A stretch of DNA of 64,000 nucleotides from positions 5,180,501 to 5,244,500 of the forward strand of contig NZ_CP081299.1 of NCBI RefSeq assembly GCF_019711195.1, in the 5' to 3' direction. Both the position numbers and the translations under genes were made by a program. Below the pieces are notes generated by a model. That model saw only the letters and a list, made by a program, of their open reading frames with translations. It did not search any database and was not told the DNA's origin. This document shows positions 44,411 to 54,067 of this stretch, in pieces. Origin of the DNA: Dyadobacter sp. NIV53. GTDB taxonomy: Bacteria > Bacteroidota > Bacteroidia > Cytophagales > Spirosomataceae. Positions within the stretch are counted from its first letter, which is position 1. Each line of letters starts with the position of its first letter.

Positions 44411-45142
44411 ATGCCTCCAAAAATCAGCATATACAACGACTATACTACTTTAAGCCAAGCTGCCGCTAATCAGGTTATTGCACTTCTAAGACAAAAACCA
44501 ACAGCTGTAATTTGCCTGCCTTCCGGAAGTACACCTTTAGGTTTGTTTCAGGAATTGGTTGCGGCACATATATCCGGAGAAACTGATTTCACCAAATGTA
44601 CCTTTATTGGTCTGGATGAATGGATTGGGCTTGGTGCTAATGATGACGGAAGCTGCCGTGATTTATTAGATAAAGATTTCCTTTTACCTATTGGTTTCAG
44701 AGAAGATCAGATTACATTTTTTGATGGACTTGCCAAAGATCCTCAGACAGAATGTGAACGCGTCAACGATGCAATAGCAAAAGCAGGAGGTCTTGATCTG
44801 ATTATACTCGGTGTAGGTATGAACGGACATTTAGCTTTGAATGAACCCGGAACGGCATTCGATACTTATGCACATGTATCTGAACTGGATACGATTACAA
44901 AAGAAGTAGGGCAAAAATATTTTAACCAGGCGACAGAGTTGAAGTTAGGTATAACGGTTGGGATCAGGCATATTCTGGAAGCGAAGAAAGCGATATTGAT
45001 TGCCTCGGGAAAAGCAAAAGCCCCGGTTATCCAGCGTGCTCTTTCGTTACCGGTAACAACGGATTTCCCGGCCAGCATTCTGCAGGAGCATTCAGATTCA
45101 GAGTTTATTCTGGATAAAGAAGCGGGAGAACTCTTACAATAA
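44411..45142 (+). CDS. nagB: Glucosamine-6-phosphate deaminase family protein
   Basis: A 243-residue sugar-phosphate isomerase/deaminase. It has LPSGSTPLGLFQELV, TFIGLDEWIGLG with the catalytic Asp, and DLIILGVGMNGHLALNEPG with the catalytic His/Glu pair, matching NagB and the related galactosamine-6-phosphate isomerase (AgaS/AgaI). It would convert amino-sugar phosphate to fructose-6-phosphate. It is shorter than enterobacterial NagB (266), so a GalNAc-side role is possible. Confidence 0.85.
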   Translation: MPPKISIYNDYTTLSQAAANQVIALLRQKPTAVICLPSGSTPLGLFQELVAAHISGETDFTKCTFIGLDEWIGLGANDDGSCRDLLDKDFLLPIGFREDQITFFDGLAKDPQTECERVNDAIAKAGGLDLIILGVGMNGHLALNEPGTAFDTYAHVSELDTITKEVGQKYFNQATELKLGITVGIRHILEAKKAILIASGKAKAPVIQRALSLPVTTDFPASILQEHSDSEFILDKEAGELLQ

Positions 45143-45148
45143 AACTTC

Positions 45149-45199
45149 ATGTTTCTTAACTTCTGAATGGCTATTAAACATTAAGAAGTTAAGAAACAT
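45149..45199. terminator. Perfect 16-bp hairpin after nagB
   Basis: ATGTTTCTTAACTTCT at 45149-45164 and AGAAGTTAAGAAACAT at 45184-45199 are exact complements with a 19-nt loop. No T-run follows, so it may be a transcript-end stabiliser or a bidirectional weak terminator. It starts 7 nt after the stop codon. Confidence 0.6.
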
Positions 45200-45350
45200 T
45201 GAGAGAGAAGTTATTAAATTCAACGGAAATATTCACTTTTCGAATACCTGATTTTTCCTCAAAAAGGATAATTTATCTCCCCGCAATTTCAATTTTTGCT
45301 CTTCTTCACTTAAATAAAGCTTATTGAAAACAAGTCAGTTTTTACTCTAC

Positions 45351-45358
45351 TATCTTTG
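45351..45358 (+). promoter_or_regulatory. -7 promoter element of metE leader
   Basis: TATCTTTG fits TAnnTTTG exactly, 2 nt before the hairpin GTGTTC-TTTTGT-GAACAC (45361-45378) that opens the metE leader. No clear -33 element at ideal spacing. Confidence 0.5.
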
Positions 45359-45384
45359 TAGTGTTCTTTTGTGAACACCCGTCA

Positions 45385-45600
45385 ATCGGGGTAGTGGTTT
45401 TCGCTGTGGAGTCCTCATTCAAAGCAGAAATTAAAAAGGAACCGTGTGAAATTCACGGGCAGTCGTGCTACTGTAAGTGCCGTTTCGGAAGTACCGGAAA
45501 AGTTTTTACCCTTGCGACCCATTGCCATCATAGGTGAGAAGGGCGGTAAAAATGGCACAAGCCAGGAGACTTGCCTCTACTCTCAATGGCTATTCCCTCA
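45385..45600 (+). ncRNA. Cobalamin (B12) riboswitch upstream of metE
   Basis: The leader contains the B12-box core: AAAAGGAACCGTGTGAAATT and CACGGG, then GCAGTCGTGCTACTGTAAG, and closes with GCCAGGAGACTTGCC at 45561-45575. This order (receptor stem, junction, kissing-loop region) is that of AdoCbl riboswitches. It lies about 260 nt upstream of the metE ATG. B12 should switch off the B12-independent methionine synthase. The segment 45600-45863 holds the presumed expression platform (a GCTTA-T5CTTT-TAAGC hairpin at about 45747-45764) and a CTTTAAACTTTCAAC repeat at 45781-45811, but no gene. Confidence 0.92.
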
Positions 45601-45863
45601 CGTAAGGGTTTCGTCACGCATTGATTTTACATATTTTATTGGATACAATTTTTGAAAAATGATAGCCAATAAAAGACGTACGGATTTGGTAGCAAATGTT
45701 TACTGATTCCTGTTATGGAGTAAATGAAATGACCGCAGAAAGTGGCTTATTTTTCTTTTAAGCTACTATTCCAACGTGGGCTCTGAACTGTGAACTTTAA
45801 ACTTTCAACTAAAAAAGCAGGGTGTTTCCGGAAGGTTTTTATAATCTTTTAAACACAAGTTTT

Positions 45864-48185
45864 ATGTTATCACACAATTTGGGTTATCCGCGTGTTGGAA
45901 GCCAAAGAGAACTCAAAAAAGCCTCAGAACAGTACTGGGCCGGGAAAATTGACCGGGATGCATTACAAAAAGTTGCCAGGCAAATCCGTCACCGCAATTG
46001 GGAAACACAGCAGCAATCTGGTATTGACCTGATCCCATCGAACGATTTTTCATTGTATGATCAGGTTTTGGACACTTCCTTATTGGTAGGTGCAATCCCG
46101 GAACGTTACAACCAGCTTATCGACGGAAAATCGAACCGGGAACTGGATCTTTATTTTGCAATGGCGCGTGGTGTTCAGCGCGAAGGTGTCGATATTAAAG
46201 CGATGGAAATGACCAAATGGTTTGATACAAACTACCATTACATTGTGCCGGAATTTATTAAAAATCAAAAGTTTAACCGTTATTCTGATAAAGTCATTCT
46301 CGAATTCGAAGATGCAAGGCAGCAGGGAATTATTACAAAACCTGTTTTACTTGGACCGGTTACGTATTTGCTTTTAGGTAAAGAAAAAGAAGAAGGATTT
46401 GACAGGATTGATCTGCTAGATCAATTGTTGCCTGTTTATATCGAAATACTAAAAGAACTTGCTTCCCGGGGTGCAGAGTGGATTCAATTGGATGAACCTT
46501 GCCTGGTACTGGATCTTACAGATAAATACAAGATTGCCTTGGAAAGTGCTTATGCACAGATTCATGAGGCAGTTCCAAATTTAAGAATACTTCTGGCCAC
46601 ATATTTTGGTGCTTTGGAGGACAATTTATCTTTGGCTACAAATCTTCCGGTTGCTGCTTTACATATTGATTTAACAAGAGGCGAAGAAAGTCTGTCGGCT
46701 GTTTTGTCGGACCGGGATTTTATAAATTCAACTAAATTACTTTCGCTGGGCGTTGTAGATGGGCGAAATATCTGGAAAAATGACTACAAAAAATCATTGG
46801 ATTTTATTCAAAAAACCGTTGATATAATTGGTGAAAACCGGGTATTAATTGCGCCGTCGTCTTCTCTTCTGCACAGTCCTCATGACCTGGATCTTGAAAA
46901 AAATGAAGAAGTACTGACTCCGGAAATTAAAAACTGGATGGCTTTTGCGAAACAAAAATTAGCTGAGGTCTCGACGCTCACAAAACTGTCCGGGACAGAT
47001 TATATTAAAAATAAGCTTTTTACAACCAACCAGAAAGCGATTGAAAGCAGGAGAACTTCCACTTTAATCCATAAAACTTTGGTTAAGAAACGAGTAACAG
47101 CCATTGAGTTGCAGGATTTTGAAAGGAAAAACAATTTTGGAGCAAGGCAGATTATACAACTGGAAAAATTAAAACTTCCGTTATTTCCTTCAACCACAAT
47201 AGGTTCTTTTCCACAGACTGACGATGTTCGTCAATTGCGTGCTAATCTTAAGAAGGGAATTTTAACGCAGCAGGAATATGAAAACCGTATTGAGGAGGAA
47301 ATCGTAAAATCGCTGCGGTGGCAGGAAGATCTTGGTATTGATGTACTGGTTCATGGTGAATTTGAGCGGAACGACATGGTGGAATATTTCGGGGAAAGTC
47401 TGTCCGGATTTGTATTTACACAAAATGGCTGGGTACAAAGTTATGGCAGCCGTTGTGTGAAGCCGCCAATCATTTATGGTGATGTAGAGCGCCCGGCACC
47501 AATGACCGTAAGATGGTCTGCTTTTGCACAGGCAAATTCTGATAAGCTCGTGAAAGGAATGTTAACGGGTCCTGTTACGATTTTACAATGGTCATTTGTT
47601 AGGGACGACCAGCCAAGGAAAGACACTACTTTTCAGATCGGGCTTGCAATTCGTGATGAAGTGGTTGATTTGGAAAAAGCCGGGATTAAAGTCATACAGA
47701 TTGACGAACCTGCCATTCGTGAAGGTTTACCATTGCGGAAATCTGCATGGAAAAATTATCTGAAATGGGCAGTTGATGCTTTCCGGTTGAGTGCAGCAGG
47801 TGTGGCCGACCAAACGCAGATCCATACTCATATGTGTTACTCGGAATTCAATGACATTATTGATTCTATCGCGGCTATGGATGCCGATGTGATCACAATA
47901 GAAACTTCACGTTCGCAAATGGAATTGCTTGATGCATTTGCTGATTTTAACTATCCGAATGAAATCGGGCCGGGAGTTTATGATATTCATTCCCCTCGTG
48001 TACCTACAATAGAAGAAATCACATTGCTATTGGAAAAGGCATTAAAAGTGATTCCGGCACGCAACCTTTGGGTAAATCCTGATTGTGGATTAAAGACCAG
48101 AAAATGGCCGGAAACGGAAGCTGCATTGCGTAATATGATTTCTGCGGCTAACTTGCTGCGTGAATCGGTGGCAATTGAGCAATAA
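45864..48185 (+). CDS. metE: Cobalamin-independent methionine synthase
   Basis: Transfers the methyl group of 5-methyltetrahydrofolate-triglutamate to homocysteine without B12. The ATG at 45864 gives MLSHNLGYPRVGSQRELKKA, the true family start; an in-frame GTG at 45822 does not encode family sequence. 773 residues form two barrels. Signature blocks: LFPSTTIGSFPQTDDVRQLR, DVLVHGEFERNDMVEYFGE, and zinc ligands in HTHMCYSEF and in WVNPDCGLKTRKW. Controlled by the upstream B12 riboswitch; metH is also present in the window. Confidence 0.96.
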   Translation: MLSHNLGYPRVGSQRELKKASEQYWAGKIDRDALQKVARQIRHRNWETQQQSGIDLIPSNDFSLYDQVLDTSLLVGAIPERYNQLIDGKSNRELDLYFAMARGVQREGVDIKAMEMTKWFDTNYHYIVPEFIKNQKFNRYSDKVILEFEDARQQGIITKPVLLGPVTYLLLGKEKEEGFDRIDLLDQLLPVYIEILKELASRGAEWIQLDEPCLVLDLTDKYKIALESAYAQIHEAVPNLRILLATYFGALEDNLSLATNLPVAALHIDLTRGEESLSAVLSDRDFINSTKLLSLGVVDGRNIWKNDYKKSLDFIQKTVDIIGENRVLIAPSSSLLHSPHDLDLEKNEEVLTPEIKNWMAFAKQKLAEVSTLTKLSGTDYIKNKLFTTNQKAIESRRTSTLIHKTLVKKRVTAIELQDFERKNNFGARQIIQLEKLKLPLFPSTTIGSFPQTDDVRQLRANLKKGILTQQEYENRIEEEIVKSLRWQEDLGIDVLVHGEFERNDMVEYFGESLSGFVFTQNGWVQSYGSRCVKPPIIYGDVERPAPMTVRWSAFAQANSDKLVKGMLTGPVTILQWSFVRDDQPRKDTTFQIGLAIRDEVVDLEKAGIKVIQIDEPAIREGLPLRKSAWKNYLKWAVDAFRLSAAGVADQTQIHTHMCYSEFNDIIDSIAAMDADVITIETSRSQMELLDAFADFNYPNEIGPGVYDIHSPRVPTIEEITLLLEKALKVIPARNLWVNPDCGLKTRKWPETEAALRNMISAANLLRESVAIEQ

Positions 48186-48210
48186 TATAATAAAACATTA
48201 AAATTTTGTG

Positions 48211-48245
48211 ATCTCCCGGTTGTCTCTGGCACCGGGAGATTTATT
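48211..48245 (+). terminator. Terminator after metE
   Basis: ATCTCCCGG (48211-48219) and CCGGGAGAT (48232-48240) form a 9-bp stem followed by TTATTTAT. It lies 26 nt past the metE stop. Confidence 0.75.
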
Positions 48246-48300
48246 TATATAGGTCGCCACCATCATTTATCTTAATTCTCAAAATCTTTCAGGAATAAAA

Positions 48301-48690
48301 ATGACAGTTGAAGAAAAAATAAACCAGTCGGAAACCAGGGTTTTCAAAACGGTTTTTCCAAATAATACCAATCATTATGACACGCTTTTCGGCGGAACAG
48401 CTTTATCAATGATGGACGAAATAGCATTTATTACGGCCACCCGGTTTTCCAGGCTTCGCTGCGTTACAGTTTCATCCGATCGAATTGATTTTACCCATCC
48501 GATTCCTGCCGGTACCATCATTGAGCTCATTGGAAGAGTTGAGCATGTTGGCAATACAAGCATGAAAGTGCGGGTCGATATTTTTGTCGAACAAATGTAT
48601 CAGGAAGGCCGGGAAAAAGCGGTTACCGGTATTTTTACATTTGTAGCCCTGGATGAAAACCATAAGCCAGTCAAAATTATTCAGGCTTAG
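48301..48690 (+). CDS. Acyl-CoA thioesterase, hot-dog fold (YciA-like)
   Basis: A 129-residue hot-dog protein with NHYDTLFGGTALSMMDEIAF, where the Asp is the catalytic residue of YciA/BACH enzymes, and VTVSSDRIDFTHPIPAGTII. It should hydrolyse acyl-CoA esters in the cytoplasm. Single gene; substrate range unknown. Confidence 0.88.
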   Translation: MTVEEKINQSETRVFKTVFPNNTNHYDTLFGGTALSMMDEIAFITATRFSRLRCVTVSSDRIDFTHPIPAGTIIELIGRVEHVGNTSMKVRVDIFVEQMYQEGREKAVTGIFTFVALDENHKPVKIIQA

Positions 48691-48823
48691 TGATTATAAA
48701 TTATAGATAACTGAAGCAATAAAATGAGGACAGAATGCAAACGTATAGGCAATAACATATACGGGCATTAACATGAATTTTAATTATTAAATCCCTTAAT
48801 TTGTTGCCAGTTCAAAAACAAAG

Positions 48824-49957
48824 ATGCAGAAACAGACAGAATATATCTCTCAGCTAGATGGATTACGAGCAATTGCAATAGCCCTGGTTATTGTTTTTCA
48901 TTGGTTTCCTGAGGGAGAAGGAATTAATATTATTGCCAATGGTCCGTTAGGAGTGACTTTGTTTTTTGTTTTGAGCGGTTTTCTGATTACGCGTATCCTG
49001 TTATCCAGCCGGAATTATTTGCAGTCGCATGGTTTTGCCTCTACATATAAAACATTCATGATCAGAAGGATTTTACGGATTTTCCCATTGTATTATCTGA
49101 CTCTTCTCATTATCTGGCTTGTCAAATATATTGCTTTTATCCCCCAGGTTTCGACAGAATTGTACACACATCCGTTTTACTATGTGTTATATCTGTCTAA
49201 TTTTTTAATAGAAAGACTGCACAATTGGTCCGATGTATTATCGCCATTCTGGTCGTTGGCTGTGGAGGAACAGTTTTATATTTTGTGGCCGATAATATTA
49301 CTGAGCGTAAAACAGCAATATCTCAAAAGTGTGATCATTCTGATCATTGTTATGGGAATTATTTCCAGGGGGATTCTTGCTGTGTATGGTTATGAAGAAG
49401 GTGTTTTAATGCCAACCTGTCTGGATGCTTTCGGCTTAGGTGCACTTTGGGCTTACATTTTATTTTACAACGAATCGCCTCAGAAATTTCTAAAAATACT
49501 CAACATACTGGCAGTTGCAGGTTTTGCTTTGTTTGTTTTCATTTGCCTGGACAAAGGAAACTCGCTGCTCAAAACACTATTTTTCAGAACTTCGATGTCC
49601 ATGTTTTGCTTATACTTTGTAGCAAATGCAAGTTATGCTGGTGGTTTTAAGACATTTTTTGGAAAAATATTAAACAATGCCGGTTTAAAATATATTGGCA
49701 AGATCAGCTACGGGTTATATGTTTATCACATGCTGGTTCCTGCTTTGCTGTTACCATTTGTTGACAAACTGATGAACCGGTTTTTTCATACAACCTTTTT
49801 GCTGAATGATTCTTCTGTGAAAGTTATAAGCCTCATAATGTTGATTGTTGTCGCGTCCCTTTCATGGTATTTATTTGAATCACCTTTTAACGGATTAAAA
49901 CGCTATTTCCAGCTGACCAACAGGCAGCAAAAAATAAAGGCAAATACCCGGTTTTAG
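48824..49957 (+). CDS. Acyltransferase family 3 (OafA/YrhL-like) membrane protein
   Basis: A 377-residue integral membrane acyltransferase with about ten membrane segments. The N-terminal block YISQLDGLRAIAIALVIVFH has the conserved Arg and His; later FFVLSGFLITRILL, FMIRRILRIFPLYYL and SPFWSLAVEEQFYILWPIIL are typical. It would O-acetylate an envelope polysaccharide or lipid. No polysaccharide genes adjoin, so the acceptor is unknown. Confidence 0.9.
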   Translation: MQKQTEYISQLDGLRAIAIALVIVFHWFPEGEGINIIANGPLGVTLFFVLSGFLITRILLSSRNYLQSHGFASTYKTFMIRRILRIFPLYYLTLLIIWLVKYIAFIPQVSTELYTHPFYYVLYLSNFLIERLHNWSDVLSPFWSLAVEEQFYILWPIILLSVKQQYLKSVIILIIVMGIISRGILAVYGYEEGVLMPTCLDAFGLGALWAYILFYNESPQKFLKILNILAVAGFALFVFICLDKGNSLLKTLFFRTSMSMFCLYFVANASYAGGFKTFFGKILNNAGLKYIGKISYGLYVYHMLVPALLLPFVDKLMNRFFHTTFLLNDSSVKVISLIMLIVVASLSWYLFESPFNGLKRYFQLTNRQQKIKANTRF

Positions 49958-49968
49958 TATTTGCCTTA
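49937..49968 (+). terminator. Hairpin spanning the acyltransferase stop codon
   Basis: AAGGCAAATAC (49937-49947) and GTATTTGCCTT (49958-49968) are exact complements; the TAG stop lies in the loop. ATATATAT follows rather than a T-run. Confidence 0.55.
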
Positions 49969-49997
49969 TATATATGTATTGTTGTTTCTGAATGGGA

Positions 49998-50882
49998 TTA
50001 AGCTTTTTTCTTACGTAATGTTCTGTCATAAAGCAATTGCAGCATTCCGTCTTTTAGTCCTACATCCGGTACGTGTATAACCTGTGCTCCCGCCCATTTC
50101 ATGGCCGATGTATAAATATCACCCGCCGGAACGATTACGTCTGCACGGTCAGGATTGAGCTGTAACTTGTTAATGCGTTCTTCGAGAGTGAATTGTGAAA
50201 TGTAATCACGCATACGTTCAATTTCTTCCAGGCTCGTAGAGCTTTCGGTCAGCTTCGACGACAGATCAAACAGTTTATTGATATTACCTCCTGTACCAAC
50301 CGCTTGTATGGGTTGTGAGAAATCCACATTGGCTACGATCCATTCTTTTAGTTTTGGCCAGATACTTTTTGATTCTTTGCCTTCTAAAAGCCTTACAGAA
50401 CCAAGTTTGAAAGATTTGGCTATGATTTTCTTACGATCCTGGTAGATATTAAGCTCTGTACTGCCGCCGCCTACATCAATGTGAATATACTGGCCTTCGC
50501 TCAGGGATTTAACAACCACATTATTAACCAGTTCCGCCTCACGCTGGCCGTCAATAATCTGAATGTGGATACCGGTTCTTTGTTCAATATTTTCACGTAC
50601 CTGATGGCCATTTTCGGCTTCGCGCATAGCTGAGGTAGAGCAAGCCATATAGTCCTCAACCTCATGCAGTTCCATCAAAAGCTGGTAAGCAAGCATCAGT
50701 TTTATCATACGGTCTTCGCTCAACGCCGAGATTTTACCTTGTGTAAAAACATCATGGCCTAAACGCAACGGAAACCTTACGTATTCAACTTTTTTCAAAC
50801 GGGTAATACCTTCGTCCTGCAATACCGAAGATATTTGCATACGGGCACCATTTGATCCTATATCAATTGCAGCGAATTTCAA
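49998..50882 (-). CDS. Ppx/GppA-family phosphatase
   Basis: An exopolyphosphatase/pppGpp-phosphatase-type protein of 294 residues. ASKHA-fold phosphate-binding blocks are visible: FAAIDIGSNGARMQI at the N-terminus, and HIDVGGGSTELNIYQDRK; the C-terminal part has AVGTGGNINKLFDL and VIVPAGDIYTSAMK. It lacks the C-terminal HD extension of long Ppx proteins. The start codon is TTG; no ATG is available. Role in polyphosphate or stringent-response metabolism is inferred. Confidence 0.88.
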   Translation of the reverse strand: MKFAAIDIGSNGARMQISSVLQDEGITRLKKVEYVRFPLRLGHDVFTQGKISALSEDRMIKLMLAYQLLMELHEVEDYMACSTSAMREAENGHQVRENIEQRTGIHIQIIDGQREAELVNNVVVKSLSEGQYIHIDVGGGSTELNIYQDRKKIIAKSFKLGSVRLLEGKESKSIWPKLKEWIVANVDFSQPIQAVGTGGNINKLFDLSSKLTESSTSLEEIERMRDYISQFTLEERINKLQLNPDRADVIVPAGDIYTSAMKWAGAQVIHVPDVGLKDGMLQLLYDRTLRKKKA

Positions 50883-50972
50883 GAGCTAAGTGTAAAGGAG
50901 TAATAAATGCCAAAAATAGGGCTTTTTGACCATAAATTTCAATTCGCCGGCCGAGAATCATTTTGCTTGCGC

Positions 50973-52583
50973 TTACATTTTTCCACCAATCTGGTACAAA
51001 AGCTTTATTTTAACTCCGGGGCCAGTTCGCTGGCTTTCCGGAGAAAGCTGTTTGAAATAGCTATAAACGTATCCTTCCAGCTGCAAAACAACCGGGTGCC
51101 AGGTTTTCTCTATACCCGCTGAAAAGTTAACAGAATTGATAAGAGGCACATCCATTTTCCGTTCGAATGATTTTGTTAAACGGTCGCGGTTAGGGCTTGG
51201 TACCATGCAGTCGAAAGAAAACTTCTCCTTGCCATTCAAGGTTACATTGGTGCCTGCTCCTACGTAATAGCTGAAATTATGGTTGAGGCCGCTGCGGAAA
51301 GCTATAGTGAGCGGAATTTGAACCAATGTTGGTTTTACACTGATATTCTTAATTTCAAAAGCCATCGGTACTTCGTTTGGATGTGACCGTTTAAAATCTT
51401 TACGGTTTTTGTCCCTGAAAATCTTTTCATTGAAAAATTCCATTGGTTTCACTTTAAGCCAGCTAACACCAGTAGACAATGAGAATTTTTTCGAAATCAG
51501 AACTTCACCCGTTACAGTTTTAATCTGGTTACGGCCTTCAAATTGCATTCCTGCTCCAAACCGGTAAGGCACTTTCAGGTTAAGCCTTGGAATAGTGTTT
51601 TCTGCTTTTGCAATTTTTTCTGTTTTTTTGACATCAACAGTCATTTTTGACGATGCAGCAGTATTTGCCAGCCATACTTTTCTGGCTTGCCTTGAAGACA
51701 AGCGATTGGCCAAAGCGTAATTCATTTGCCTTGAACTATTTTTCAACGAAACTGACTGTATTTCAGTAAGCTGGTTAAAACTTTCATCCAATGTCCTGGC
51801 CGAACTCTGAACAGGTGGCAGTGCTGTATTATTTTCAGCTATTTCAATATTACCAGTATTTCCGGACTGGTTATTTTCTAGTTGATGATTATAAGTACCG
51901 GTTTTCCTGAAATTTTCATTTGGCTGGTTTACAGCAACTTCCTGAACTGGTTTTTGATTGAATGATTCCCTGTTCCCCGATTTAAGAATATCATTATTTT
52001 TTTCGGCAATTGTTGCATTGCTTGTTTCCGGAACTGCTTTTCCTTCCGACAGTTCCGTATTGTCTGATTTACGGTTACCAATATTATTTTCTGCATAAAC
52101 CGGTTTATCATCAGGAGTTCTAAATTCCTGAAGAGCTGGTTTGTTATTTTGCTGTACAATTTCAGATTGGTTGATTTCCTGACGCAAAATATGGCTCTCT
52201 GTATTTTCAGATTCAGAGAAATTCTGTGATTCTCTTTCAAGAAACTGGTCTTTCGTTAGTTCCTTTTGAACAATATAAATGGTATCCGTTTTCCGGATTA
52301 GCGGTGGCGCGCTTTTTATCACCGCAATCTGATTTTGAAGTTGTTTTACGTCACTAACCAGATTATTGTTTTGTGAAAGTTGATTGATATACAAAAATGC
52401 CATCACAGTCGAAACCGACGCTGCAGCAGCATAGCCAAGCCAGGAACCGTATTGCTGCCAAAAAGTCGGAGGATTATGGACCTGCATATAATTTTGCATT
52501 TTGGCCCAGTCATTCTCATGAAAGTCTGGTGAAATACTCTCTAATTTCTGGCGTATAGTTTTTTCAAATTTATCAGTTTTCAT
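50973..52583 (-). CDS. Anti-sigma-like membrane protein with C-terminal outer-membrane-barrel-like domain
   Basis: A 536-residue protein downstream of an ECF sigma gene (11-nt overlap). Residues 1-45 (EKTIRQKLESISPDFHENDW) resemble the cytoplasmic anti-sigma head; a membrane segment lies at about 50-66 (YGSWLGYAAAASVSTVMAFL); a long Asn/Gln/Ser-rich linker follows (about 130-330); the last 190 residues (from VPYRFGAGMQFEGRNQ) are alternating beta strands like a PorT-type outer-membrane barrel. It may link sigma control to the outer membrane across the periplasm. Function inferred from position. Confidence 0.65.
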   Translation of the reverse strand: MKTDKFEKTIRQKLESISPDFHENDWAKMQNYMQVHNPPTFWQQYGSWLGYAAAASVSTVMAFLYINQLSQNNNLVSDVKQLQNQIAVIKSAPPLIRKTDTIYIVQKELTKDQFLERESQNFSESENTESHILRQEINQSEIVQQNNKPALQEFRTPDDKPVYAENNIGNRKSDNTELSEGKAVPETSNATIAEKNNDILKSGNRESFNQKPVQEVAVNQPNENFRKTGTYNHQLENNQSGNTGNIEIAENNTALPPVQSSARTLDESFNQLTEIQSVSLKNSSRQMNYALANRLSSRQARKVWLANTAASSKMTVDVKKTEKIAKAENTIPRLNLKVPYRFGAGMQFEGRNQIKTVTGEVLISKKFSLSTGVSWLKVKPMEFFNEKIFRDKNRKDFKRSHPNEVPMAFEIKNISVKPTLVQIPLTIAFRSGLNHNFSYYVGAGTNVTLNGKEKFSFDCMVPSPNRDRLTKSFERKMDVPLINSVNFSAGIEKTWHPVVLQLEGYVYSYFKQLSPESQRTGPGVKIKLLYQIGGKM

Positions 52584-53187
52584 TTCCTTTGAATGACTTT
52601 ACAGCCCAATCACTTGGGAAGAGATGTGGGTAATATTTTTTAATCAGATGCTGCAAACGGGCTCTTGCCCTTACATAATGAGACCGGACTGTTGCCTCGT
52701 TAATTTGCAGTAATTCTGCAATTTCTCTGTGGTTATATCCGTCGACTACATACAATAAAAATACATTTTTGTATATAGGTTTAATTTCCTGAATCAGTTT
52801 TAATATTTCATCGGCCGTTATCTGGCTTACGATATCTTCTTCAAATCTTGGACATGGCGCATCTTCCAGCGAAATCATGTCTTCGGAATGTTTTTTGTGC
52901 TTGCGGTAATAACTTATGGCGGTATTAACCATAATAGTGCGAAGCCACGCTTTGAAAGGATGACTCTGATCATACCTTTCAATGTTATTAAATACTTTCA
53001 AAAAACCTTCGTTCAAAACCTCCTCCGCTTCCTCTGCAGAAGATGTATAGCGCAGACAGATACTTTTTGAGTATCCGAAAAATTGTTTGTACAAATGTCT
53101 TTGCGCCTGACTGTTACCGGCAATGCACGCAGAAACCACCGACGCGAAGTCGTTTTGGTCAAAGGATATTTTTCTTCCAAATAGCAA
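52573..53187 (-). CDS. ECF RNA polymerase sigma factor
   Basis: Sigma-70 ECF factor of 204 residues. Region 2 has HLYKQFFGYSKSICLRYTSS and EEVLNEGFLKVFNNIERYD; region 4 has VFLLYVVDGYNHREIAELLQ and NEATVRSHYVRARARL. The start is TTG at 53187, with no ATG in reach. It overlaps the anti-sigma-like gene. No TonB receptor adjoins. Confidence 0.92.
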   Translation of the reverse strand: MLFGRKISFDQNDFASVVSACIAGNSQAQRHLYKQFFGYSKSICLRYTSSAEEAEEVLNEGFLKVFNNIERYDQSHPFKAWLRTIMVNTAISYYRKHKKHSEDMISLEDAPCPRFEEDIVSQITADEILKLIQEIKPIYKNVFLLYVVDGYNHREIAELLQINEATVRSHYVRARARLQHLIKKYYPHLFPSDWAVKSFKGNEN

Positions 53188-53372
53188 AGTTAGGGCGTAA
53201 GGTTGTCAGGGATTCGATTTCATAAATAAGGTACGCACCGGCTCTGGTTATTGTTGCAAAGTTTTTTAAATAAATATAACCAAAAAAATCAGGCTGTTTG
53301 CAACAAGATTTAAACAGGTCACGTAATGGTTGCAAATGGATAACATTTTTAACGCTTCAAACTGAAAAGATC

Positions 53373-54005
53373 ATGATTAAAAAATGGATGTTAATGTTGG
53401 TTGTGGTATCGGGTGTGTGGTTTTCTTCTTGTCAGAATGATAGTTCAAATTCAACGGTAACGCCGGTTGACGAACTATCTGATATTGCGGAAGTTGTATC
53501 CACTACTGCTGCAAGGTATGCGGTTTCTACTGATTCGGTAACCCTGGGAAAATGCAAAGGAAAACTGACAGAAGTAGCTTTAGCCGATCTGTCGGCAACA
53601 ATTACTGATTATATCAGTACAACTTACGCAGGTTCCAGCGTTACTTATGCTGCAAAAGACGAATCAGGGAAAGTTGTGGTGGCTATAACGCTTGCCGATG
53701 GTACATTGAAGGGATTATTATTTAACGCGGACGGCACTTTCAAAGAAGAGCTTAAAGGCCATGTTAAAAAAGCGAAATTAACTCCGGTTGAAGTAAGTGC
53801 ACTTCCTGCTGCTGTTACTGATTATATTACGAGTACTTATACCGGTTCCGAAATCAAACAGGCAGGAACGAACGCGGATGGCCAATATTTTGTAGCAATA
53901 TTGTTGGATAGTAAAGTTAAAATATTGTTATTCAATGCGGATGGTACTTTTAGCAAAGAATTAGAGAAACCTGCGATGGGAGGCAGAGGTCATAAAAAGC
54001 ATTAA
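53373..54005 (+). CDS. PepSY-like (DUF2874) lipoprotein with duplicated domain
   Basis: Secreted lipoprotein of 210 residues. The ATG at 53373 gives MIKKWMLMLVVVSGVWFSSC with lipobox Cys20; a longer frame from a TTG at 53298 has no signal. Two PepSY-like repeats follow: LSATITDYISTTYAGSSVTY...LFNADGTFKEEL and LPAAVTDYITSTYTGSEIKQ...LFNADGTFSKEL. Such domains usually bind or inhibit ligands in the periplasm. Divergent from the ECF sigma gene. Confidence 0.75.
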   Translation: MIKKWMLMLVVVSGVWFSSCQNDSSNSTVTPVDELSDIAEVVSTTAARYAVSTDSVTLGKCKGKLTEVALADLSATITDYISTTYAGSSVTYAAKDESGKVVVAITLADGTLKGLLFNADGTFKEELKGHVKKAKLTPVEVSALPAAVTDYITSTYTGSEIKQAGTNADGQYFVAILLDSKVKILLFNADGTFSKELEKPAMGGRGHKKH

Positions 54006-54030
54006 AGAATTTTGTTAGGGGTGAGTTGGA

Positions 54031-54067
54031 ATACGGCGCTGGAATTTTCCGGCACCGTATTTATTTT
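54031..54067. terminator. Bidirectional terminator between lipoprotein and Lrp genes
   Basis: ATACGGCGCTGG and CCGGCACCGTAT form an imperfect 12-bp stem around AATTTT, followed by TTATTTTTT. It serves the plus-strand lipoprotein gene and overlaps the 3' end of the convergent Lrp gene. Confidence 0.65.

Noticed and set aside
45446..45655. Open frame of 69 codons upstream of metE
   Set aside because: It lies across the cobalamin riboswitch core, whose conserved boxes explain the sequence; no protein family resemblance.
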